Assembly: GCA_948875265.1 (NCBI GenBank)
Contig: CAQRYF010000012.1
Span: 1-34,824, forward strand
Length of the DNA stretch: 34,824 bases
Reading direction: 5' to 3'
DNA from: an uncultured Clostridia bacterium
GTDB taxonomy: Bacteria > Bacillota > Clostridia > TANB77 > CAG-508
Part shown: positions 1 to 5,339 of the stretch, piece after piece
Numbering within the stretch: the first letter of the stretch is position 1
How the letters are laid out: the number at the start of each line of letters is the position of its first letter
Translations under genes and position numbers: made by a program
The notes under the pieces: generated by a model
Databases searched by the model: none
Seen by the model: only the letters and a program-made list of their open reading frames with translations
Told to the model about the DNA's origin: nothing

Positions 1-60
1 TACTCTTGAAATATTTTTTATGTTTTAGGGTGTCCTAATCAAAAATTATTGACAGGCTAA

Positions 61-105
61 CATAAACAAATCTGAAAAATTAAAAATTTTTCAGATTTGT
101 TTATG
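61..105. repeat. perfect 21-bp-arm inverted repeat
   Basis: Arms at 61-81 and 85-105 are perfectly complementary around a 3-base loop. It lies downstream of the minus-strand ABC exporter, but neither side has a T-run, so it is not a classical intrinsic terminator. Two smaller inverted repeats follow at about 108-128 (9-bp arms, loop GAA) and 151-166 (TTGATA/TATCAA). Together they make a structured intergenic tract of unknown role. Confidence 0.7.
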
Positions 106-177
106 TGCCAAATTTATGAAATAAATTTGTGTACAATATATTTAATATAATTGATACAAATATCAATCATTTATTTT

Positions 178-1903
178 TTAAACATCTTCAATCATAAATT
201 CTTTTTTATCATACTTAGGAATAATATAGTCAGGTGTTCCAAAATCTACTATTTTTCCTTTTTCAATAACTAGAATGTTGTCCATATCTTTTAATGTTGA
301 TAAACGGTGTGCTATACATATAATAGTTTGATTATTAAAGTATTTGTGTATATTTTGTTGAATCTTAAATTCTGTATTATTATCTAAACTACTAGTAGCC
401 TCATCAAATATTACAATTTTTGAGTCTCTTAAGAATATTCTAGCTAATGCAATTCTTTGCCTTTGTCCTCCTGAAAGCTTAATACCTCTTTCTCCAACAA
501 TCGTATTATATTTATCTTCAAGACTTTCTATAAAATTATGTAATTCAGCTTTTTTTGCTGCATTATATATTTCTTCTTTTGTTGCATTAGGCTTTGCTAT
601 TTTAATATTTTCATAAATAGTTGAATGAAGTAGTATAGTTTCTTGTGGTACATATGTCAAATTATTATATAATGAATTTGCACTATATATATATATATCT
701 TTATCATCTATTAAAATACTACCATTTTCTGGACTATAAAACTTAAAAATCAAATTTACTAATGTTGTTTTTCCACTTCCGACTTACACCTATAATTCCT
801 ATCTTTTGTTTATCTTCAATACTTAAATTAAAGTTTTTAAAAATATAATTTTTATTATATCTAAATGATACATCTTTAAATTCTAATTTTCCAGTACTTA
901 TTTGTATATCACTTTTATTATCATCTTCTACATTATATTTTGTATATAACAATTCATAACTGTTTTGTAGCTTTACAATGATTTCACCTATATGTATATA
1001 AGACCATGTAAATGAAGTAGTTTGACTTTTTAAAGAAATCATAGCATTTATAAAAAATATAAAATTACCTAATGTCATAGAGTTACTTTCAAATAATTTA
1101 ATTGAATAAATTATTAATGCAATTAATGTAATGACATACACTACATTAGCTATCGCTCCAAAAATAAATTCTTTACTAGATGCTCTATTCTTATATATAT
1201 TTACTTCTTGTTTTTTTAATTTTAAATTTTTAGAAAACTTTTCTACTGAGTTATATAATCTTAATGATGTAAAATTTAATACAGCATCATTTAAAATTCC
1301 ATTATACTCTCTGTTATATTCTTCAGCTTTTTTTATAGAAGGTAAATACTTCTTAGAAAAATATATTAGTCTTGATACTATTATTCCTGCAAAAAGTATT
1401 GTTGCAACAATGAAAATATTTATATTTATCGTATATAAAACTATCAGACTACTTATCATTGAAGTCAATAATGAAATGAATTTAGTTGTTATTTGAGTAT
1501 TTAACTTAGTAATTTCATTAGTTATTTCATTAATAGCTGTAGATATTTTTCCCGTATAATTATCAGTAAAAAATGAATATGCCTTCTTATTTAAATTATT
1601 AAATAGCTTTTCAGAAATATATGGTGTTTGTTTTTTTACAATATGTATAGTTCTCGTTATATTTGAAATATAAAAAAATATTAATTCTAGTACAATAACA
1701 ACTAACAAAACAAAAGCAACATTATATAAATCAGCTATTCGAAAATTTTCCATACTTGGCAAATCAATTATTCCTTTTATTATATACTGTTTCACTAAAT
1801 CCAATATTTGAGAAATAATCATACTTAATATCATTACAATCGTTAAACATTTTACAGGTTTATATAATGATATTACAAATTTTTTAAAATTTTCTTTTTG
1901 CAT
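178..1903 (-). pseudogene. ABC exporter (membrane domain fused to ATPase), frameshifted at Walker A
   Basis: Half-type ABC exporter of about 574 residues if repaired. The 5' part (743-1903) carries about six membrane helices and the start of the ATPase domain (KLEFKDVSFRYN). The 3' part (178-753) has the Q-loop VPQE, the signature LSGGQRQR, Walker B IVIFDEATSS and H-loop IAHRLS. The frames part inside Walker A: removing one base, the G at 781 (plus strand), restores GVSGSGKTT, whereas the observed frame reads GVSRKWKNN and stops. Everything else is intact, so this is either a very recent mutation or a sequencing indel. The start at 1903 has a GGAAA-type ribosome site and a good promoter (1949-1977). 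The substrate cannot be told; peptide or lipid export is usual for the family. Confidence 0.85.
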
Positions 1904-1948
1904 TTTCTATTTTCCTTTCAAATTCGTTAAATAAAATATAACAAATTT

Positions 1949-1977
1949 AGTATAGCATACTCACTTTATTTTTTCAA
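1949..1977 (-). promoter_or_regulatory. sigma-70 promoter of the ABC exporter
   Basis: Minus-strand -35 TTGAAA (1972-1977), 17-bp spacer, -10 TATACT (1949-1954), about 45 bp before the exporter start. Confidence 0.6.
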
Positions 1978-1987
1978 TTTCTTATTA

Positions 1988-2113
1988 ATGCTAGAAAAAA
2001 ATCCTATTGATAAAAATTTTAAAAATACTAACCCATTACAATGGACAAATCTTATGAATAATTATAAAAATTTGGTTGAAAAAATAATATTAAAAGAATT
2101 TATATATTTTTAG
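1988..2113 (+). pseudogene. TnpV-like C-terminal remnant
   Basis: A 41-residue frame ends in NPLQWTNLMNNYKNLVEKII followed by a short hydrophobic tail. From memory this resembles the C-terminus of TnpV, a small accessory protein of transposons in Clostridia (pattern W-x-x-x-MNN...EI...E-IY). The usual N-terminal two thirds are absent and there is no ribosome site, so it reads as a fossil of a mobile element. It is followed by a terminator. Confidence 0.45.
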
Positions 2114-2121
2114 TAATAGAA

Positions 2122-2160
2122 CACAGAGAGAATTTAAAGAAATCCCTCTGTGCATTTTTT
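2122..2160 (+). terminator. Rho-independent terminator
   Basis: CACAGAG (2122-2128) pairs with CTCTGTG (2146-2152), then a T6 run on the plus strand at 2155-2160. It closes the TnpV-like remnant and abuts the stop of the oppositely oriented DUF6440-like remnant. Confidence 0.65.
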
Positions 2161-2341
2161 AGTTGGCAAGTTTTGGTCTACCATCAATGTTAAGCATTAA
2201 TGTAAGTACTCCTCCATAGCCATGACCGTCATACCAGTACATAACATTGGTTTCAGTATCAACATAGACCCAGTCATTGGACTCGATTTCGTTTATGTTG
2301 TACATTGAATTATAAGTCCGAGTTTCAATAGGCTCTGAAGA
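2159..2341 (-). pseudogene. DUF6440-like gene remnant
   Basis: Reading the minus strand from 2341 gives about 60 codons ending in WYDGHGYGGVLTLMLNIDG-RPKLAN and a stop, with WVYVDTETNVMYW before it. The pattern (VD-x-ET-x-V-x-Y ... GYGG ... LLN-x-DG-x-P) recalls DUF6440, a small domain common on clostridial mobile DNA. There is an in-frame stop just upstream and no start codon or ribosome site, so it is 5'-truncated. Its base composition is clearly less AT-rich than the surroundings, which suggests a foreign origin. Confidence 0.5.
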
Positions 2342-2400
2342 TCATGTTTTTTCATGTTTTAATTATTTCTCTTTATAATACATATCTCTTAGTAATTATT

Positions 2401-2946
2401 CTATACAAAAAATATAAGTATAAGAAGTATAATTCCTATTAATATAAAAAAATATCCCATTAATCTTGTAATTTTTCTAAATGTTTTCTCACTCTTAGGC
2501 ATTGGATGAAATACGTTTATTCCTATATCGTAACTCATTTTTGGAATATAATTACCTAATATGATAAATAATGTACCTATTATTAAACATACACTTTTTC
2601 CAACATAAACTGTGCTTCCTAATGGTACTTCAATCATTATCACATATACTAATACTGTAATAACTGGTATTATCCATTGTAGTATCTTTATTATCTTTGG
2701 CTTTTTTTCTTCTAATTTCATATTTTTTTGAGTAAATATGCAACACAATGCTTGAACTATTGCCATAATTGTAGGTATTCCAAATAAAGCAAAATTCTTT
2801 GGAGCATAATTATCTGGTTGATTATTTATAGTAAAGTGAATTGGCATTTGTTCTGGTAATTTATCATATAATATAATTCCTAATACCATAGGCAACAAAC
2901 ATACAATAACACTTATTATTAAAACTTTCATACTATCTTTTTTCAT
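2401..2946 (-). CDS. sdpI: SdpI-family membrane immunity/signalling protein
   Basis: A 181-residue membrane protein with about five to six hydrophobic helices. The stretch LPEQMPIHF...DNYAPK after the first helix is the DUF1648-type loop of the SdpI family. In Bacillus subtilis SdpI gives immunity to the SdpC toxin and, when bound, recruits the repressor SdpR to the membrane. The start ATG has a strong ribosome site (AGGAGGG, 7 nt spacing) lying inside the end of the preceding regulator gene, so the two are translationally coupled with a 14-bp overlap. No SdpABC toxin genes are visible, so this is probably an orphan immunity/sensing pair. Confidence 0.85.
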   Translation of the reverse strand: MKKDSMKVLIISVIVCLLPMVLGIILYDKLPEQMPIHFTINNQPDNYAPKNFALFGIPTIMAIVQALCCIFTQKNMKLEEKKPKIIKILQWIIPVITVLVYVIMIEVPLGSTVYVGKSVCLIIGTLFIILGNYIPKMSYDIGINVFHPMPKSEKTFRKITRLMGYFFILIGIILLILIFFV

Positions 2947-3211
2947 TTTTATTCCCTCCTAATCCATATATCCAAGCTAAAACATCTTCAAAAACAGATG
3001 TATTAAGCTCATAATATATAAAATTTTTATACTTGCTTTCTGTTATTAAATCTGCTTTTTTCAGTTGAGATAAATGATATGAAACTGTTGCTCCTGTCAA
3101 ATTAAATTTCTCTGCTATCTCTCCTGCTGACTTTTTTTCTTTTTTTAGCATATCCAGTATATCACGTCTTACTGGGTCAGATATTGCTTTCAATGTTTCT
3201 GATATTCCCAC
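2933..3211 (-). CDS. sdpR: SdpR-type ArsR-family autorepressor
   Basis: A 92-residue winged helix-turn-helix repressor with the family hallmark KAISDPVRRDILDML near the N-terminus and recognition helix region TGATVSYHLSQLKKADLI. No metal-binding cysteine pair is visible, as expected for SdpR rather than ArsR/CadC. I chose the GTG at 3209-3211 because AAGGAG lies 10 nt upstream; the longer GTG at 3220 would almost touch that site. It likely represses its own operon at the palindrome just upstream of the gene. Confidence 0.85.
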   Translation of the reverse strand: MGISETLKAISDPVRRDILDMLKKEKKSAGEIAEKFNLTGATVSYHLSQLKKADLITESKYKNFIYYELNTSVFEDVLAWIYGLGGNKNEKR

Positions 3212-3233
3212 ATTTATCACACTCCTTTTTAAG

Positions 3234-3285
3234 TATTTAGAAATATTTCTAAATAGATTATACTATTTTCATGTTTGATTGTCAA
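3234..3285 (-). promoter_or_regulatory. sdpRI promoter with palindromic operator
   Basis: Minus-strand -35 TTGACA (3280-3285), exactly 17 bp, -10 TATAAT (3257-3262). Directly downstream, at the expected transcription start, sits a perfect 22-bp palindrome (3234-3255; half-site TATTTAGAAAT). A further TATTTAG-like half-site lies near 3289-3295. This placement fits autorepression by the adjacent SdpR-type protein; the assignment of operator to repressor is inference. Confidence 0.75.
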
Positions 3286-3354
3286 TGACTATTTAGACTT
3301 TTTTCAAAATAGTTACAGTTAAGTATATTTGATTAAATTATAGGATTTTTTATC

Positions 3355-3438
3355 AAATGCTTAGAAATCAATAATTACATGGCACATAAAAAAGTATATT
3401 TACATATTTTTTAAAAATTTGTTTTGTTCGCTTGTATT
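3355..3438. repeat. 84-bp direct repeat, copy 1 (upstream of module 1)
   Basis: Aligns without gaps to 4145-4228 with roughly nine tenths identity, ending at the -35 region TTGTAT of each small-peptide gene. Promoter-proximal DNA is thus shared while the downstream peptide genes differ completely. Confidence 0.85.
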
Positions 3439-3463
3439 TCTAAAATATATGTTGTAGTATAAT
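3432..3463 (+). promoter_or_regulatory. probable promoter of small-peptide module 1
   Basis: TTGTAT at 3432-3437 and TATAAT at 3458-3463 (20-bp spacing), with an overlapping alternative TAGTAT at 17 bp. The region is homologous to the module 2 promoter at 4222-4250. The leader that follows contains an imperfect hairpin (ACCTT...AAGGT, about 3468-3487) followed by T6, a possible leader attenuator. Confidence 0.5.
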
Positions 3464-3522
3464 GGCAACCTTTCTCTGTCAGAAGGTAGTTTTTTACTTA
3501 AAAACGGAAAGGGGGAAAAACA

Positions 3523-3639
3523 ATGACAAATTCCGAATTAATTTTGCGATTAGTAGAGATGCTTTTGAAAGAAAAAGAAGAAACTATTAAAGCAAAGGAA
3601 CAACAAGACAAGACCAAAGGCAAATGTAGTAATACATAA
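3523..3639 (+). CDS. 38-residue amphipathic small peptide (module 1)
   Basis: Starts at an ATG 8 nt after a very strong ribosome site (GGAAAGGGGG). The peptide is charged and probably helical: a leucine-rich N-terminal part (ELILRLVEMLLK) then a Lys/Glu-rich tail with one cysteine near the end. Unlike its two counterparts in this window it has no membrane segment. Its gene is followed by a terminator hairpin and faced by a consensus antisense promoter, and its start-codon region is repeated inside the antisense RNA (3734-3751). I do not recognise the family. It may be a type I toxin variant or a small regulatory peptide. Confidence 0.6.
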   Translation: MTNSELILRLVEMLLKEKEETIKAKEQQDKTKGKCSNT

Positions 3640-3646
3640 TGTCAAG

Positions 3647-3684
3647 AACAGGGTAGTTTTTACGGAGCTATCCTGTTTATTTTT
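3647..3684 (+). terminator. terminator of small-peptide module 1 mRNA
   Basis: AACAGG.TAG pairs with CTA.CCTGTT (3647-3677), followed by TATTTTTA. Ends the 38-residue peptide message before the antisense gene. Confidence 0.7.
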
Positions 3685-3686
3685 AG

Positions 3687-3771
3687 ACAAAAAAATAGTA
3701 TGTGCATTATTTACGGTACACATACTCAAAACAAATGACATCTTCCGAATTCAAGACAATTTGTTTATTGT
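3687..3771 (-). ncRNA. predicted antisense RNA of module 1 (about 85 nt)
   Basis: The start is set by a minus-strand promoter (-10 TATTAT 3778-3783, 17-bp spacer, -35 TTGACA 3801-3806). The end is set by a perfect 8-bp hairpin (AGTATGTG 3697-3704 with CACATACT 3719-3726) followed by T7. It contains the complement of 3734-3751, which matches the peptide start region 3522-3539 at 16 of 18 bases (AATGACA-NN-TTCCGAATT). It could therefore pair with the ribosome-binding/start region of the peptide mRNA even though the two transcripts barely overlap. Role is inferred from the pAD1 par/fst design. Confidence 0.55.
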
Positions 3772-3773
3772 AT

Positions 3774-3947
3774 TTATATAATAACATCTCTTTTTATTTT
3801 TGTCAAATATGATTTTTCAAAAAAATTTATATTTTTTGATAACTGATTGATAATAAATTCTAAATTATGAGCTATTGCTTTTGTTCCATCAACTTTTATA
3901 ATTGGACAATCAAGTGTATTAACCCATCTTTCAAATATTGAACCTCC
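3774..3947 (-). pseudogene. 5'-truncated remnant of an unidentified protein
   Basis: A frame of about 57 codons with no start and an upstream TGA. It encodes FERWVNTLDCPIIKVDG then TKAIAHNLEFII and a basic tail. The look is that of the C-terminus of a small nucleotide-binding or kinase-like protein, but I cannot name it. The antisense promoter of module 1 lies inside its 3' end. The corresponding position in the neighbouring unit is held by the frame at 4529-4909, which also contains KVDG and a similar promoter-bearing tail. Confidence 0.35.
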
Positions 3948-3994
3948 TCAACAATTCCTATAATTTAGTTATTACATAATTAAATATTCTATAA

Positions 3995-4053
3995 ATGAGA
4001 ACGTAGCATTGCAAAGTGATAGCCACTCTCCCTATATGTAATGCAGGAGTAAT
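3995..4053. repeat. about 55-bp direct repeat, copy 1
   Basis: Matches 4986-5038 (shared core GATAGCCAC-N-CTCCCTATATG then TAAT). On the minus strand it offers AGGGAG followed by GTGGCTATC, i.e. a ribosome site and GTG, but the two copies encode different short peptides, so coding is doubtful. Confidence 0.7.
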
Positions 4054-4065
4054 TATTAGAATAAA

Positions 4066-4105
4066 TAAAAAACGTTCTTATAAGAATTTAAAATCCTATA
4101 AGAAC
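4066..4105 (-). terminator. duplicated tRNA-Leu-type terminator
   Basis: GTTCTTATA (4074-4082) pairs with TATAAGAAC (4097-4105) and is followed on the minus strand by a T6 run. The flank (AAATCC-TATAAGAACAT...ATACTGG) matches the real tRNA-Leu terminator and 3' flank at 5160-5184, but the tRNA itself is absent here. It marks the boundary between two tandem units. Confidence 0.65.
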
Positions 4106-4144
4106 ATCAATACTGGAGCGAGTTTTCTTATAGGAATTTTTAAG

Positions 4145-4228
4145 AAATGCTGAAAAATTAATAATTACACGATACATAAAAAAGTATATTTACATATTTT
4201 TCAGAAATTTGTTTTGTTCGCTTGTATT
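4145..4228. repeat. 84-bp direct repeat, copy 2 (upstream of module 2)
   Basis: Gap-free partner of 3355-3438; ends at the -35 of the module 2 promoter. Confidence 0.85.
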
Positions 4229-4250
4229 CTATCTAATAATGTTGTATAGT
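4222..4250 (+). promoter_or_regulatory. promoter of small membrane peptide module 2
   Basis: -35 TTGTAT (4222-4227), 17-bp spacer, -10 TATAGT (4245-4250). The leader starts near 4257 and contains a perfect hairpin CACAGTT-TT-AACTGTG (4302-4317) directly before the ribosome site, plus CTACCAC (about 4288-4294), which can pair with GTGGT at the ribosome site. Confidence 0.65.
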
Positions 4251-4336
4251 TGTAAGCATAGAAAATGAGAATAAGCAGTGTGAGTGCTACCACTTTACAT
4301 ACACAGTTTTAACTGTGAGAATGGAGGTGGTGCTAT

Positions 4337-4450
4337 ATGGTAGAACAAACTATGTTAATGATAATATACTTACTTTTCTACAGTTTAGTAGGAATGACTA
4401 TTATAGCATTTGCCTTGATTATTGCAATAGTAGTAATTTTGAGCAAATAA
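4337..4450 (+). CDS. 37-residue membrane peptide, putative type I toxin (module 2)
   Basis: ATG 9 nt after GGAGGTGG. Apart from the first few and last two residues the peptide is almost wholly hydrophobic (LIIAIVVIL near the end) and should form one membrane helix. That is the usual form of Fst/TxpA/BsrG-type toxins, though no specific family motif is evident. The gene is bracketed by a bidirectional terminator and a consensus antisense promoter. The region around its start codon (TATATGGTAGAACA, 4334-4347) is repeated in the antisense RNA gene (4501-4514, 13 of 14). The hydrophobic peptide of module 3 is exactly the same length, with a matching ribosome-site layout. Toxicity is inferred, not shown. 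Confidence 0.65.
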   Translation: MVEQTMLMIIYLLFYSLVGMTIIAFALIIAIVVILSK

Positions 4451-4451
4451 T

Positions 4452-4537
4452 AAAAGCACCACATATGCTCCGCCAAGCTTTGTGGTGTTTATCATAAATA
4501 TATATGGTAGCACACATTTCTGTGGCTCTCATTTTCT
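4452..4537 (-). ncRNA. predicted antisense RNA of module 2 (about 85 nt)
   Basis: Driven by a perfect minus-strand promoter and ended by the shared hairpin 4457-4487. Its 5' end repeats the first bases of the peptide mRNA: ATAGAAAATGAGA occurs at 4258-4270 (plus) and as the complement of 4527-4539. It also carries CTACCATATA, complementary to the toxin start TATATGGTAG. Pairing at the start codon and at the shared terminator would block translation, as RNA II does to fst mRNA in pAD1. Confidence 0.6.
4457..4490. terminator. bidirectional terminator between toxin-like gene and antisense RNA (module 2)
   Basis: CACCACA (4457-4463) pairs with TGTGGTG (4481-4487), with TTTAT on the plus side and TTTTATTA on the minus side. 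It can end both convergent transcripts. Confidence 0.7.
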
Positions 4538-4909
4538 ATCTTTATTATACAGACATTTTTCTGTTTTGTCAAATATAACTTTGAGATTTGATTCTATCAC
4601 AGAAATTGCAATCATTAGTCTTTGAATTATTTTTATGCCATCAACCTTTAATTCTTGAGAAGCAGTAGATATAACCTCAATATCATCACCATAATATTTA
4701 TTAATAAAGGATTGTTTTGTTTTTAAATAAAATGAAAATCTCATTCCTGATAAACAATACATTTTAATACCTCTACTTCTTAAATTAATAATAAAATTAT
4801 ATAATGCTTCTGATTTTATACACGTTTCAATATCTTCATAAAAAGTATGTGGATTTTTATAAGCATTTAAATAATAATTTTCATATTTTTTACCTACCCA
4901 TACTATCAC
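4529..4909 (-). CDS. hypothetical protein, possibly truncated, overlapping the antisense promoter
   Basis: 126 codons from a GTG at 4909 with no convincing ribosome site. The frame stays open upstream into a hydrophobic, helix-like segment (LVFLSIGTVIVWV) without an ATG. The body is soluble-looking, with KVDG then GIKIIQRLMIAI near the end. The last 20 or so codons coincide with the antisense promoter of module 2, and a similar promoter-encoded tail (IFD...YNK) appears by translation at module 3. The C-terminus may therefore be fortuitous. No family recognised; it may be a decayed gene. Confidence 0.3.
   Translation of the reverse strand: MIVWVGKKYENYYLNAYKNPHTFYEDIETCIKSEALYNFIINLRSRGIKMYCLSGMRFSFYLKTKQSFINKYYGDDIEVISTASQELKVDGIKIIQRLMIAISVIESNLKVIFDKTEKCLYNKDRK
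4544..4572 (-). promoter_or_regulatory. consensus antisense promoter of module 2
   Basis: -35 TTGACA (4567-4572), 17-bp spacer, -10 TATAAT (4544-4549). Both hexamers are perfect consensus, stronger than the facing sense promoter, as expected for a labile antitoxin RNA. Confidence 0.8.
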
Positions 4910-4985
4910 TGTTCCTATTGATAAGAATACTAGATTTTGTAACGATTTACAATATTTTTTATTAATTAGGAAAAAAACTATGTAG

Positions 4986-5038
4986 ATGAGAGTATGGCGA
5001 AGCGATAGCCACGCTCCCTATATGTAATACGAGAATAA
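4986..5038. repeat. about 55-bp direct repeat, copy 2
   Basis: Partner of 3995-4053. It marks the corresponding place in the second tandem unit, between the minus-strand frame and tRNA-Leu. Confidence 0.7.
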
Positions 5039-5133
5039 CTTTATATTTAAAAAGCTATGTAATCCAATTATATCAACAAATATAAGAAAAAGTGTAAATG
5101 TAAAATACTTAAGCTATATTATTAGCATAAAAC

Positions 5134-5173
5134 AAAAAAATGTCCTAATAGGATACAAAATCCCATAAGAACA
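5134..5173 (-). terminator. tRNA-Leu terminator
   Basis: 5141-5154 and 5160-5173 form a 14-bp imperfect stem followed by T7 on the minus strand, 8 bp beyond the tRNA-Leu 3' end. Confidence 0.75.
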
Positions 5174-5180
5174 TTCATAC

Positions 5181-5263
5181 TGGTACCGATGGTGGGACTC
5201 GAACCCACATGGTTTCCCGCATGATTTTGAGTCATGTGCGTCTACCAATTCCGCCACATCGGC
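5181..5263 (-). tRNA. tRNA-Leu (CAA)
   Basis: Minus strand starts GCCGATG and ends CATCGGT-ACCA with CCA encoded. D-loop, a short variable arm and the T-loop GGTTCGAGTCC are present. The anticodon loop CTCAAAA gives anticodon CAA (reads UUG). 83 nt. The accessory patch 3300-5130 lies directly beyond its 3' end. Confidence 0.92.
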
Positions 5264-5299
5264 ATAAAAAATATGTACTAATATATATTAGCACATATT
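5264..5299 (-). terminator. terminator of the 772-residue protein gene
   Basis: AATATGT-A-CTAAT pairs with ATTAG-C-ACATATT (5270-5299), followed by TTTTTAT on the minus strand. Confidence 0.65.
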
Positions 5300-5339
5300 C
5301 TTTAAATTGTCTACAAAATATTCATATTATTTTATAATA

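Larger units (their letters stand above)
3522..3751. repeat. start-codon direct repeats of module 1
   Basis: 3522-3539, containing the ATG, is repeated at 3734-3751 with 2 mismatches in 18. The second copy lies in the antisense RNA gene, giving sense-antisense complementarity at the translation start. Confidence 0.75.

Noticed and set aside
1..60. Possible end of an IS30-type element at the window start (GGTGTCCTAATC, TTATTGACA)
   Set aside because: It vaguely recalls insertion-sequence ends, but no matching inverted repeat could be paired with the IS30 region at 34.5 kb.
3421..3437. LexA-like box (GTTCG) in the small-peptide promoters
   Set aside because: The Gram-positive SOS box needs GAAC-N4-GTTC; only one half is present, so no SOS control is claimed.
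3550..3741. Minus-strand 63-codon frame across module 1
   Set aside because: It is an open frame on the antisense strand of the 38-residue peptide gene with no ribosome site; the antisense signals there fit a noncoding RNA better.
4315..4497. 60-codon plus frame across module 2
   Set aside because: It is a different frame from the well-positioned ATG at 4337 and runs through the terminator hairpin.
3995..5038. Short leader peptides starting GTGGCTATC in the 55-bp repeats
   Set aside because: A ribosome-site-like AGGGAG is present, but the two copies diverge in frame and length after six codons, arguing against coding.
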